From the NCBI GenBank assembly GCA_963210315.1, contig OY723290.1, positions 2,046,001-2,110,000 of the forward strand: a stretch of 64,000 bases of DNA, written 5' to 3'. How positions within the stretch are numbered: position 1 is the stretch's first letter; the number at the start of each line of letters is the position of its first letter. This stretch comes from Rhynchopus euleeides (taxonomy: Eukaryota; Euglenozoa; Diplonemea; Diplonemida; Diplonemidae). The position numbers were made by a program, and so were the translations under genes. This document shows positions 22,260 to 33,777 of the stretch, one piece after another. A model generated the notes under the pieces. It ran no database searches. It was not told the DNA's origin and saw only the letters and a program-made list of their open reading frames with translations.

Positions 22260-23595
22260 TAGGGGGGGTCATAAGCCCCCCTAAAAACGTACAAATACCA
22301 AAAATTTCAACATACCATCAGAACCGCCCTAATACCTGATCTGACCCGAAAATCCGACCCATACCCCCCCGGAAACCGTCTGGAGCCCACTTGTGACACC
22401 TGATGCGCACTTTTGTGATGATTTTTTGGGGTCCTAAAAAATGTACCTCAGTTTCGTACCTTGCCTTTGTACCTGAACCACTCCCGACCGCAATATTTCG
22501 TTCTTTGCCTTTTCTGCGGTGGTTCCGGCTCAGGTGGCACGATGTTGCCTCCCCAGTGCCTCGGCAAGGTCTTTCTTGTACCTGATTGGTGGGAATGTTA
22601 TGTTGTTGCGCCAGCTGAATGAGTTCAGCCACCTTCTGGGTGTAGTACACCACGCAGTCTCAACAGCACGTATGAGAGTGTACCATGTGAGGACTCAACA
22701 AAGTCATTGGATAGGCATCTGCCTGCCGACTCAACCCCCACAGTGCGACCGCAAGATCGTCAGGGATGTCTCAACGCCAGGGGAATACTCTCCCCTGGCG
22801 TTGTACAACCCTACTCTTAATCCTCGGGTCCTCTCCTGGAGGCGGTGGTGGCGGGCCCGCAACGCTTCGTACTTCCGGTACGGACTGGGGTAGTCTGCCC
22901 GGCTGACCCGCTCATCGCTTCCTAGATCTCTGCTGCTCTGGAGCTGCCATCACTCACTGCCCACATCAGTTGGTGTAGGGGTAGGAGCAGGAGGAGTGGG
23001 AGGAGTAGGAGTGCAGGTGACATCTTTCTTGGCCAGCAAGGAACGCCGCTTTTCGCACGTGCGTGCAGTTGATGCACCACTGCATATATCTGTCGTCACC
23101 ACGTCCCACTCGCTCTCCTATGTACCCAGCCCGACGGAGCGCCCGAAATAATGTCGCCTCACGGATGTCGTGTGCCGTTTTCTTCTGACGCAGGTCTGCC
23201 ACAACGCTCTCTGCCGGGACCCCGCACATCTCCCGTTTGGCGAGCGTCTTTCGAGCAAGGTACCCCTCTGCAGCAGCATCTGACACCTCTGCGAGGCCCT
23301 AGGCACACGGCATGTGTTGCTCGGCGTGCTGGGTGAGCGTAGTGATACCCTTTCCTTGCAAAGAACGAAATACTGCGGTCGGGAGTGGTTCAGGTACAAA
23401 GGCAAGGTACGAAACTGAGGTACATTTTTTAGGACCCCAAAAAATCATCACAAAAGTGCGCATCAGGTGTCACAAGTGGGCTCCAGACGGTTTCCGGGGG
23501 GGTATGGGTCGGATTTTCGGGTCAGATCAGGTAATAGGGCGGTTCTGATGGTATGTTGAAAAATGTGGTTTTGTACGGGCTTATGACCCCCCCTA
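22260..23595. mobile_element. Fold-back element, family B, with ~240-bp inverted arms
   Basis: The left arm 22260-22509 is repeated in reverse complement at 23358-23595. Landmarks are TAGGGGGGGTCATAAGCCC at the left end and GGGCTTATGACCCCCCCTA at the right end. GTACCTTGCCTTTGTACCTG lies near the inner end of the left arm. Arms differ by a few substitutions and indels. Both ends abut C or G runs. The 850-bp interior has short frames on both strands, none with a known transposase motif. The size and long arms suggest a non-autonomous element. Confidence 0.8.
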
Positions 23596-23714
23596 CCCCC
23601 CCCCCCCCCTTTCTCCCTTGTGCCAAACCTGAGTCGCACTGATCCGGTTTTGACACACAGGGGAAGGGGTGGGGGCTTCCCCACACACCCCCACACACAC
23701 CCGCCCCCCCCCCC

Positions 23715-25680
23715 CCCCCCTAGGCATACAGTGCAAACGATAATTATTATCGTATTCCCATTATCGTATATTATCGTATACGATAATATACGATAATTGA
23801 CCTAATCCGCCTCGCCTCCACTAATTCGCCCAGGGTCGCCCACCACTCGCCCACACTCGGCCACACTCGCTCACACTCGCCCACACTCGCCCACAACTCG
23901 CCCACACTCGCCCACACCTCGCCCACACTCGCCCACATGCATTCGCCCACATTCGCCCACACTCGACCACCACTCGCCCACATTCGCCCACACTCGCCCA
24001 CACTCGCCCACATTCGCCCACACTCGCCCACACTCGGCCACACTCGCCCACATTCGCCCACACTCGACCACCACTCGCCCACCCTCGCCCACCCTCTTCC
24101 GCACTCTTGCACTTTCGCCCACGTTCGCCCACATTCGCCCACACTCGCCCACCTTCGACCACCCTCGCCCGGAGGCGAGGTGGATTAGGTCAATAATGGT
24201 GCGATAATTTTTTGAGATTTTCGGAAAACCAGAAATCAGCCCGGAACACATTGAAAAAGTGGTAAAAGTGGAGCCGGAAGCTGCCATTTTTGCTTCTTTG
24301 AATTATTGGTGACGGGGGGCTTCACTCAGAAGTGTAGAATGTCCCTCACAAATGGGTGGCAGAGACACAACACACATAGTGCCATGACATGCACATCACT
24401 ATGTCTGTCTGAAGAAGTTTCAGGCACAGTGGGGCGGAGAGGACTCTGGGGATTGGGCAGTGGCCGTTCCACATGCCCTTCCCCTCGTGACTTACACCCT
24501 GTCGCCACCCCACTTCATGGAAAACATGACCACGCAGCAACAGGGTCATACTTGCGGCGGTATGCAACCACCAGTACAGCCTGTTGCGGGTTCGCAAAGC
24601 CGACTGGTACGCTGCCTTGCCGTAGGGACCCAGATACTGAGGACACCCCTGTGAGAACACTGAGGAGACGTTGGGCTAGCCTAGTTGAAGCAGGTGTCGG
24701 GGTGACCGAGACAGAGCACCCTGCCCAGAACATGAACAAGAAAGACTGTTCGACGCAGGTGTGGTCTTCGGTGCAATGTTTGGAGAGATCAGGAGATTTC
24801 TCTTCAAGGCTACCACTTATGTTGGACTTGGCCTTCGCTCCCGTGAGCAGTGAAAAAGTGAGGAACACCGTTCTTCCCCTCTGACTGACGACCAGTGATG
24901 ACATAGCGAAGGACCTTGAATGGGGTTTGAACCCGAGACAGGCAATACTCAACCAAAGGTATTCTTCAGGACCTGGCACGGAACGGGCGATACGAACGCT
25001 CCCACCGTGCGCACGGACCTGTCTGCAACTCTACAAGGAACCACGGGGTGGCGCGCGCACATCACCTCGGAGGCCTCAAGGAGCCTGCCTGACCTGCACG
25101 ACTCCGCTGCGCTACAAGGCGGAGCTCGGGCGCCATCCTCACCGACAGCAAGGCAAGGGGTGATGATCATCTGGAGACACCTGAGCCCATGCAGGATCGG
25201 AGAGACGCGATCCACCTGAGGGAGACCACCATCCACCTCCTTCGGACAGACCACACAGCCTTGTCGATGACCACAGCAGCCCGGACACAGACCAGTACGC
25301 GTACCCTGCCTGCAGCACCGGACCCCACAGGCTCATCTTACCCTTCCTGGGGCTGGGAGAATGGTAGTGATCTCTATTTTGTGGCTGATTGTGGCCCTTG
25401 GCGGGGTTTGGTGGCGTTTGGCGGTGGTAAACTGGAGATTTCGGTGATTGGTTTCGGGCAAAATCAGATGGGTATCGCATACGATAATGGGATTATCGTA
25501 TGTTATCGCATACGATAATAATTATCGTATCTGGTCGTATACGATAATCCATTATCGCATCATACGATAATGGATTATCGTATGCGATAATGAATTATCG
25601 TATGCGACAATTTTCCGAAAATTATCGTATCTGGTATATGTGCGATAATAATTATCGTTTGCACTGTATGCCTAGGGGGG
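23715..25680. mobile_element. Inverted-repeat element, family C, with ATTATCGTATACGATAAT subterminal repeats
   Basis: The perfect 38-bp terminal inverted repeats are 23715-23752 (CCCCCCTAGGCATACAGTGC...) and 25643-25680. Inside each end lie clusters of ATTATCG / CGATAAT words forming palindromes: ~23740-23800 and ~25480-25660. The element also contains a CTCGCCCACA minisatellite (23820-24180). A direct echo of the left flank, GGATTAGGTCAATAATGGTGCG, lies after the minisatellite. The interior 24200-25470 has frames of 100-190 codons on both strands without a recognisable domain. The architecture (short terminal repeats, subterminal motif clusters) fits cut-and-paste transposons whose transposase binds subterminal sites. 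Confidence 0.75.
23820..24180 (+). repeat. CTCGCCCACA minisatellite (~10-12 bp unit)
   Basis: About 30 copies of [AT][CT]TCGCCCACA with single-base variants. All three frames of the opposite strand read as Gly/Glu/Trp/Arg repeats (for example WASVGECGRV), which explains the overlapping open frames there. This is a repeat artefact, not a gene. Confidence 0.9.
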
Positions 25681-26822
25681 GTCAAATGCCCCCCCTTTTA
25701 CGTGGATAAACACGATTTTTCAAAAAACCGGCGCAGAGGCCCCAAAGCCCCCGTAAACCCTCCAAACCCCCCCAGATCGGTCCGGAAACCCATCGAACCC
25801 CACTTTTCCACCATTCCGGGCACCTCAGGTGCCCGAATTGGGGTACCTAAATTTTGTGCCACCGTTTGGTACCGTACAGTGCCACTGTGTGGGAGGTTGG
25901 AAAAGAAAATGCCCCAACACACCACATCTGAGGGTTGCAATGCATGTTGCTTGCCAACCACGTCATCCGGTGGGTGTCAGGCGCTATGTAGGTGGCATCA
26001 GCCAGGTCTTCGATGTGTTCTGGCTTGTATATGTACCTCCCTGCCTGCGGCACAGGCACTGCCTTTGTCCCCCACACCAGCCACAGAGAGCGTATTGTAC
26101 TCGGTCCACGGTTGCTGATTCATTGTGATGCGTTGTATCCTCGAGTGAACGTCACACACTAGTGGCACCACCACCCGCCATCCGAGAGCTGTATTGACTT
26201 TGCGCGCTTCCGTTGCATTCACCTCGCCACGCATATTGCACTGTTCAGTATCAGTGCTCTTGGGCCAGGCAAAGTAGACCGCAGCAACTACCAATTCTGC
26301 ACAATGGGTACCACGACAGCGCACTTCGTGTGTTCCCGGAATGTACAGCTCGTGTTGCAACAGTCGTTGTCAACACATCCCGGTTGTGGAGCACTGCTGC
26401 ACAGGAATCACACGACCATCTGGACTTGTTCCGTACCTACAGGCAGCCTCCCGGTGCATGGTGACAGGGAGGTACATATACAAGCCAGAACACATCGAAG
26501 ACCTGGCTGATGCCACCTACATAGCGCCTGACACCCACCGGATGACGTGGTTGGCAAGCAACATGCATTGCAACCCTCAGATGTGGTGTGTTGGGGCATT
26601 TTCTTTTCCAACCTCCCACACAGTGGCACTGTACGGTACCAAACGGTGGCACAAAATTTAGGTACCCCAATTCGGGCACCTGAGGTGCCCGGAATGGTGG
26701 AAAAGTGGGGTTCGATGGGTTTCCGGACCGATCTGGGGGGGTTTGGAGGGTTTACGGGGGCTTTGGGGCCTCTGTGCCGGTTTTTTGAAAAATCGTGTTT
26801 GTCACCCCCATTTGACCCCCCC
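25676..26822. mobile_element. Fold-back element, family A, full copy with ~360-bp inverted arms
   Basis: The left arm 25681-26044 is the reverse complement of the right arm 26465-26822 with few differences. The ends are GGGGTCAAATG at the left and CATTTGACCCCCCCTA at the right. The interior 26045-26464 is shared, inverted, with 1-270 up to about 26330. The left end shares its CCTAGGGGGG edge with the right end of family C, so one may have inserted at the other's border. No transposase is recognised. Confidence 0.85.
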
Positions 26823-26859
26823 TACCCCCCCCCCCCCATCCTCCCCTATACGTTCAGGG

Positions 26860-27050
26860 CAATTCCTAACTATCGACCCATCGACCCACCAAAAACCGGT
26901 TTCCCCCCCCACTTTTTCCATCGACCCATCAACCCACCGACCCACCGAATTTCTGGGTCGGTGGGTCGATGGGTTGATGGGTTGAGGGGATCGTTTCATC
27001 AACCCATCTACCCATCGACCAACCAACCCATCGACCCACCGACTTTGGTC
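26860..27050 (+). repeat. CCCATCGACCCACC minisatellite with hairpin
   Basis: Variants of CATCGACCCA and CAACCCACC repeat across ~190 bp. At ~26921-26985 the run inverts: CCACCGACCCACCGAA is followed after three bases by CTGGGTCGGTGGGTCGATGG, so the block folds into a hairpin of about 30 bp. No coding role. Confidence 0.75.
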
Positions 27051-27093
27051 AGGGGCTTGACATGACCTGGATCATGTCAACCTGTGAACATAT

Positions 27094-27310
27094 GTTCACT
27101 ACCGTGGCCTCCGGCGGCTGGGGGGCTCCGCCCCCCAGACCCCCCCTGTGCCGTGTCCTTGCGCGACAGTTTATCGTCACATCGGGTAGGGTCTGGCCAC
27201 TCAGGATGCAGCCCAATTCACACCGAATATGCGCCCGCCAGGAATAAATGTTCGCTACCGTGGCCTCCGGCGGCTGGGGGGCTCTGCCCCCAGACCCCCC
27301 TGTGCCCTGT
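27094..27310 (+). repeat. Two tandem copies of the GTTCACTACCGTGG repeat
   Basis: Copies at 27094 and 27250 are 156 bp apart. Each runs GTGGCCTCCGGCGG, CTGGGGGGCTC, then GCCCCC(C)AGACCCCCC, so a stem of 6-7 G:C pairs forms around CTCCG or CTCTG. The first copy is identical to 3107-3141 over 34 bp. Confidence 0.75.
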
Positions 27311-27600
27311 GCCTGTCCAGCAGGGACAAGCACCCCCCGTTTGAAAGGCAGCCTATTGGATCCTGCGTGCCATGCCATCTTTTGACCATGACGCACACTG
27401 TGCGTCATGTTCATGCGTTCATCACGCAGCTGTTTCAGGGGGTGTCCCAGAAAGTGCAAGCCCTGTGGGTCGATGCTACGTCATCCTCTCCGCCATGCTG
27501 CCCATCCCGTCAATCATGGGGGAAGTCCCCAAGGAAGTTGCAGAGGCAATGGGCGCGAAGAAAACACGGGCCAAATGGAGCTGCTAGCTGAGCGCGCACG

Positions 27601-27623
27601 TTTCGCGCGCGAAGCGCGCGAAA
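27601..27623. other. Perfect GC hairpin followed by A run
   Basis: TTTCGCGCGC, loop GAA, then GCGCGCGAAA gives a perfect 10-bp stem followed by more A residues. In bacteria this would look like a terminator. In this eukaryotic setting it is better read as a fold-back sequence of unknown role. Confidence 0.6.
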
Positions 27624-29010
27624 AAAATTTCCCCCCCTTTTTGACAGTCTTTGCCCAGCTCCCCCCCTTTTTCCCCCCATCGACCCAGTTTTCCCCCGAC
27701 CCTGGAAAGTTAGGAATACCCCTGCTATACGTTTCAAAGGCAATTCAAAGGATTCCGAAGCCGATTTTCCAAAAGGGCATCATCTCGGAGAGTCCCCCCT
27801 GAATCCCCCCCCCCCCTTTGGGTCACCCTCTCCCATCCAAAGGAGACGGTCCCTCGATCAGAGAAGACGTGCTACGTAGAGGCTGGTTTCGTGGGCCGAC
27901 CATTCGTCCCCCTGTGGCGCTCTTCGGAAGAGGGGCGGATCGACACCAGCCCTCAGCTGTTAAACCCTGCAGTGTTACTCGCTCTGAGAGGCGAGAGGTT
28001 TACGAAGGGGCTACGCCCTGTGTGGCTGCCTTTTTTCCTTTGATTTTCCTCCAGCTCAGTGTGAAGCCAGGTGTGATGCATGATGGGCAATCGTTTGCAG
28101 GAAAAAAGGGGGGGGGGTGGGGAGAGGTGGTGGTCGTGACCCAAAACAAAAATCGCGTGAACTGAAAACCAAGACCGCCCTCCCCCCCCCCCCCCCCACA
28201 GCTCTCCCCCCCTCACCCCAAATCCGGTTTGCATGGATGCGAAACAGACAAATTCCCACCACCCCCCCCCTCTCCTCCCCTCCCCTCCTCCCCCTCCCCC
28301 TCTCCCCATGAGAACGAAAAAAAGAAATGCAGAACAAAAAAAAGCAACAAAACAAAAGCAGAGCAAAACAAAACAAAACAAAACAAACAAACCTTAATCT
28401 CGAGAGACGCGTAGGGACGGTTCGGGGGGGGGATACGGAACCCACGCCATGCGAATTAGCCCCAGCCTCACCCACCCTGACTTTTCCGACCGCCGAGTCA
28501 CCCACCCCGATGCCGTGTCTGCATCACCACAATACTCTGTGGGCTGCCGCCAACGGCAATCCGGGGGACAGGTGTATTTGGCGGGCGGGGGGGCCTGTGG
28601 TAGGGCGGGGTGGGGCCGCGTGCATATCTATCCGCGCACCCCCCGAGCCGACCCCGCTCTTCGGATTTGCATCCCCCTCTCTCTCTCTCTCTCTCTCTCA
28701 CCCCCACTCAAAGCACACCCCCACACCCAAGTTGTACGAAACCCCTTCTGGGCAATCTGCTGTTTTCCTTCGATACAGGCATGGCGTTTTCTGTCAGGGT
28801 CTGCACAGGGGGGATACAGCGCAGCAGCAGGGATATCCAAGTTGCTGGTTCTTTGCCTGGATGTCGCCTCGGATGAGCGGAGTGGTGTGAAGAGGGGGGC
28901 TTACGCTCGAAAGCGGAAGCAGATAAGTGAGTTGCCTCTATACGGTGCTGAACTGACACAGTTTGACTCGTAGTAAGGCCCCCCTCCTATTATTCGATCG
29001 TAAACCCCCC
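27624..29010. other. Gene-free, simple-sequence-rich region
   Basis: I see no gene. Contents are C runs at 27800-27815 and 28181-28196, a CT-rich stretch 28260-28305, an AAACA/AAAAC-rich stretch 28318-28395 and a (CT)n microsatellite 28678-28700. Open frames are low complexity. Confidence 0.6.
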
Positions 29011-29552
29011 TCACGACTATTGTTTACCTACAGGTATTGTTTACATAAAATTATTTACATGTATTGTTTACATCCGATTATTATTTACGTGCAATTATTT
29101 TATTTTTCGGGGGGTTCAAAAATATTTCCAAGGTGCTCTGAGGAGTGAGACTTGGTGCCTCTGTCACCAAAGTGACCCCACCAGGATCCGCGCAGGTTCC
29201 AAACGTTCAAAAGAACGGGGTTTGGAAAGCCTGGTGAGGGGGGTCCCGCCTGGGTGGGTGGTGTGGTGGGCTAGCTGCCTCCCAGTCACTGAATCGGACC
29301 AACATTTCATGGATGAATCTTGGCACCGATACCACTAAAATGACCCCACTACGATCCGCACGGAGTCCGAAAAGGGCAATGGAAGTGGAAAATCGCGATT
29401 CCGCACAGGTTTCGAAAAAAATCGCTGAACTATGTAAACAGTATGTGCGTGAAAAATTATTTACACGTATTGTTTACAGTGAATATTATTCACAGCTATT
29501 ATTTACATGCACATCTACTATTTACATGAAGCCAGGTAAACAATAGCTGTGA
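29011..29552. mobile_element. Short inverted-repeat element, family D, with GTTTACA subterminal repeats
   Basis: The terminal inverted repeats are TCACGACTATTGTTTACCT at 29011-29029 and AGGTAAACAATAGCTGTGA at 29534-29552, two mismatches. C runs lie just outside each end. T[GA]TTTACA words recur at least five times inside the left end and five inside the right. The centre (29160-29380) carries about two diverged copies of the ~190-bp tandem repeat seen at 880-1760. At 542 bp it is a MITE-like element. Confidence 0.7.
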
Positions 29553-32328
29553 CCCCCCTTTAGTAATAGTTTGACGTGCGAAGAGCAGGTTTGCTTGGGA
29601 CTGCTGCAAAAATGGCAGAACCGGAACCCTCTTTGACGTGCAAGTGTGTGTGAACCGTGTGCACGCACACCCCCCCCAACCCCCAGCCTCGAGGGGTTCC
29701 TGATGACATAACATAAAGAATGAACCTGAACCCCGCGAGATTTTGAAATCTACCTGCTGCCCACACACAGCTCAGAGGGCCATCACTGATGTTGCCAGCA
29801 GTGCCACGGCACAAGGCACTAACAGTGATGAGCACCGTTTATTTTTCTTTGGCGTTTTCGGGGCCCTTGGATGCCGAGGCTCGAAAACCCCCCAGACGGC
29901 AGGCGTTTCAAACGTAACACCTCCCCAGAAAGCTCACTTCCCCCTTTTGGGGTGGGTGGGGTGGGTGTCGACACCATGGCCCCCGCACCCTGCAGTGGCA
30001 CTGCACTGCGGAAATGTTCATTCCCACAACGTGAACAGGCATAAGTTGGCCCCCCCCCTCCCCCCTCTCCCCCCCTCCTCTCCATCCCCTCAACACCCCC
30101 GCCATACTTTTCTCTACGTTCCCCCCACCCTAACCCCCACCCACCCCACCCTCTGCCTCCCCACCTCCTCCCACACACACAGCACACAACCCTCCTGCTT
30201 ATACGACGGTTCTTTTTGGAGGGACTGTGAACAGCCTGGTCTCAGATTCTATACGATGCCGAATGTTTCTGAGACGTTTCCCCTGTTGACGGGACCGCTC
30301 CCGGGTAGACAGCGAGATCTGTCCTCCCTCACCTCTACGCGGCGGGGCAGGGTCTCTGCAGAGAGGGGTGCGGGGCTGCCCTGTGTCCCGATATGACAAA
30401 GGGCCGTGCCTGTGTCTCCCTGCAGAGTCTGCCTCCAAACCGAAAAAAACATCCCTTATTAGATCCGGTTGCCGCCAACACAACACACGATGATTGGCAC
30501 GAGCCCAGCCCTGGTGGCAAGGGACAAAAGAGGCGATGTCCGATCTCTCAATTTCTTCCTCTCTCTCTCTCTCTCTCACTCTCTCGTTGTTTTCCATTTT
30601 GTAGTCAGGGGACTGGTGCCGTGTTGTGTCCCGCGAAAAATGGTCTGCACGATGAGAACGGCGCCCCTCCCTCATCCTTTTCTCTCTCTCTCTCTCTCAC
30701 TCTCCTCTCCTCCGGACATCCGATTCTTTTCCCGCATCTCTTCAGTGCATGTTGATTCTCCTCTACCAGAGGGGTATCGGGGATCTCCTTTCCCGATGCA
30801 AACCACCCCTCTTTGTCTTATGGGCAGCCCCCCACCTCCTCCCCCCCGAGAAAAGCCAGTTGTTTGGGATGTCGGGTGATGGTCAGTGTCAAAAATTGAA
30901 AGGTACCGTGCACCACTTTAAAAAGTGGCTGTGAGCCGCCGAACGTCTCAGCAAGGAAAGACGACCCCGGTCCCTTTTTCATATATTCTGACTTCTGACC
31001 GGCACCTCCCCAGAGGCATCTGAGCCTGAATCCGAGCCACTCCGCCCCCACCCACACACACACAGGGGTCGGCTAGGACCCGTGCAGGGTTAACCCACCT
31101 AAAAAGTGATCAACACACACACACACGCCCTCAGTGCCTCCCCCCTGCCCCTCTAGCACAGTCTTCCCCCACCCCACCCCCCATCACGCAAGAAAATCTT
31201 TCCATGTCATCTCCCACCCCTATTATTCCTATTTTTTCTGCTATTTTTTTCCGGGCCCTTTTCTTCCTTCAGGCAGAGAAGACCCGTCTGCTTCCCCTCA
31301 CCAAAACCAGTTGTTCTCTTTGCTTTTGTTGAGGGGGGGTTGGGGCTTCACTCTGTATCAAAGCTGTGGTGGTGTTGTCGTCTATTTTATGAGATGGCTT
31401 CACTTGATCTGCACTTTCGAGAGCGGATACGGGACATCCCAGGTCAAGCCGTGCCGTGGGTTGGGTGTGCCGGGAAGGAGAAGAGTGCAGGGCGTGGGCA
31501 GTGGGGTCGGGTGGATTCTTTTTTTTTTTGCGATCTTGTGCTGGACACACACCGGCAGGCAAGATATGTCAGAAACCACCCTCGCCCTGCCACCACCGCC
31601 CCCCTCTTCCTTTATCCTTGCAATAAAGGGGGTCGAATCGTGCGTCTCTGCCCCAAACCCTCCCCTCGCAGACAATAAATAGCTCAATCGGTTGCTCAAT
31701 CGGTTTTCCCGATCTTATCCCCCCCCCCCTTCACATTCTATTCGACCCAGCTCAGAACACAAAAAAATATCCACGAAAGGTGCTCATAGGAGGGGCACTG
31801 CCCCGTGCTGCGGAATGGTTTCATGAAGGTAATTCGCTCCCCACACCCCCGCCGGCAAACAAATGGGGGTCCGGTCTCTGCAAAACAAAATGTTTGGGGT
31901 AGGTGGGGGTTAGTAAGCCGTTCAAAAAAATACAGCAGCAGTCTCTCGAGTCTTCCTTTCAGATGATTTTGCATTGATCGCTTCCACCAAAAAAATTATA
32001 TGATTTTGCATTGATCGCTTCCATCAAAAAAAATACATGGCAACAAAGCAAAAGTGTTTGAAAAGCAAAGGTCAGAGGCTGAGCTTGGGGGGGTAAACTC
32101 GGTCAGCTGACCGAGTTTCAGCCAAACCCGGAAAAAAACTCGGTCAGCCCAAAAAACAAAAAAAAAGTATAAATTTCTGGGAAAAAAGTGGATTTTTCTT
32201 GGGGTGCAGCAGCACAGGAGGTGAAGCACGCGTGCGAGCGAACGCGAACACCCCATTCTCCTTCTGTCCCGTATTCGTCGCTAGCGTAAGAATAACGTCA
32301 GCAGTCTCGAATTCCGTCTCCCGGCAAC
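29553..32328. other. Gene-free region with microsatellites
   Basis: I see no gene. It contains pyrimidine tracts at 30045-30175, (CT)n at ~30556-30590 and ~30681-30715, and (AC)n at ~31060-31130. A 37-bp direct repeat (ATGATTTTGCATTGATCGCT...) lies at ~31963 and ~32000. At ~32093 the perfect 24-bp palindrome built on AAACTCGGTCAG stands near the left side of the hAT remnant, and CTCGGTCAG recurs at 32143. Confidence 0.6.
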
Positions 32329-32770
32329 ATGGTGGGCACGCAGGTGCAGGAGGCTCTGCGCTACATCGCCGACCATTACCTGGCACCTCTCCCGGGGATT
32401 ACTGGTGCGTACCCTTGCCCGGACTTCAATGCCCCAGCACACCCACCGAAGTGGGCACAGGCGCACAAGACTGCCCTTCTGCGTGCCCGGGTGTCTGTTC
32501 CGATTCGGAGGTTGGGCCTGCGTGACCTGCAGGAGGTTGTTCAGCGGTTTACCTCGGGAAACCTCGCTCTCACGTACCCAGCAATATGCAAGCTACTCCA
32601 GCTTGCATCTATCCTTCCGCTGGGCACTGCTTCTGTTGAACGCTTGTTTTCCAAGCTCCGCCAGGCTTCGCCAACTGAGCAACGAAAGCCTTGCAAATGT
32701 ACTCTTTGTGGGAGTGGAATGTCGCGAAGATTCACAGGGTATCCCCGAAGCCACTCTTGCGAGGTCCTAG
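32329..32770 (+). pseudogene. hAT-family transposase remnant (C-terminal dimerisation region)
   Basis: The frame from 32329 ends in YPAICKLLQLASILPLG and TASVERLFSKL, the hallmark of the hAT dimerisation domain (P...S-x2-ERLFS). Right after this, at about 32660-32680, the family-like continuation RLSNESLANVLFVGVE is found only in the +1 frame (as RQLSNESLANVL...), so a frameshift separates them. The upstream catalytic part and the BED finger are not visible within ~300 bp. This is a decayed fragment. It may have supplied transposase to short elements nearby, but no matching ends prove that. Confidence 0.75.
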
Positions 32771-32938
32771 GGTACCCCGAGAGAATTTCACCCCCCTCGA
32801 GGGCCCAGGGCCGAGGGGGGTGACATTCTTCCCAGCCGCTACACAGGGCAACCGTTGAAGAATGTCACCCCCTCTGTACAGGGTGGCGGTTGGAGCCCAA
32901 GCGGAGGCCGAGGGGGGGTGACATTCTCTCGGGTACCC
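32770..32938. mobile_element. 169-bp nested palindromic MITE
   Basis: The outer inverted repeats are GGGTACCCCGAGAGAATTTC at 32770 and its near reverse complement ending ATTCTCTCGGGTACCC at 32938. An inner pair is GTGACATTCTT at ~32818 and AAGAATGTCAC at ~32860. The word GTGACATTCT or its complement occurs four times in alternating orientation. It directly follows the hAT fragment and may have inserted into it. Confidence 0.7.
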
Positions 32939-33717
32939 GAGTAGGGCAAATCAACTGTGTGTGTACTGTGACCGAGTCTGACCGAGTTTCGGCCCCAACC
33001 CCAAAATCCAAGCTAAGCCCCTGGCAAAGGTGCCAAAAAAAAACAGGATTAAAAAAAAACAGCCCACCTTTCACGAATACTACCGCGCGGGTATTTCTTC
33101 TGCGCGTCTGCCAGTCTGCCCTTCACGTCAGGGAGCTTGGCCACCGGAAGGAAACCATGCCCCCGACCGGAGATTCGAAAGCAAGAGAGAATCCCTCTTC
33201 TCGTTGCGACACAAAACAGCGCCTTCCGCGCTCTCGCCCCGTCCGCCCTGAACCTGTCTCGATACACGCCTGTCTAAACCAGCCTGCTGTGAGGCGTCTC
33301 TCGGCAATCTGTATTTGCATGTCTGTGCGGTGTCATCGAGTCTGTCGGAAAGGCGGTGTGGTGTGGCGTACGGTGGTGAGATCTCTCGGCGGTACCAGGC
33401 TGTCGAGCACGGGGTGTCAATGCGGGTGGGGGTGTAACCGAGCCCGATGGCAGCCTCCCCCCAACTATTCTGTGTTTGGTGCTTTCGTGTTTGCAGGTCG
33501 GGTGTGGTGCATTCTTCTGCCGATGATGGCCTGCCACTACCGTTCCCTCTTCCGCGGGCAAGAAACAGGGGTGCTGGGATGGGAGTAGGATGAGAAATAA
33601 AGGACGTGGAGGAGGTGGGGTGGTGGTCTTTTGCTTATGCTGAGCGGCAGTATGCATGGCTGTCTGCGCAGGCCTGCAGTGACGGCATCCCGTCAGCTTG
33701 GGAGTACCCTCGCCACG
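32939..33717. other. Intergenic before MAT3
   Basis: I see no gene. A GACCGAGTCTGACCGAGTTT repeat lies at ~32967, echoing the palindrome at ~32093. The open frame 32890-33588 has no motif, and its counterpart is absent upstream of other MAT copies. Confidence 0.5.
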
Positions 33718-33777
33718 ACTGCACACACACATGAGACCACAGGACACAGCGAGAGAGGATACACACGCATACACACG

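Noticed and set aside
23820-24180. Gly/Trp/Glu-repeat proteins on the minus strand
   Set aside because: All three frames give similar repeats of the CTCGCCCACA minisatellite, so this is a repeat artefact.
24306-24979. Open frames on both strands inside family C as a transposase
   Set aside because: No catalytic triad, zinc finger or helix-turn-helix pattern was recognised on either strand.
27601-27630. Bacterial-type intrinsic terminator
   Set aside because: The hairpin is perfect, but the surrounding genes are eukaryotic, with introns and no operons, and no gene ends here.
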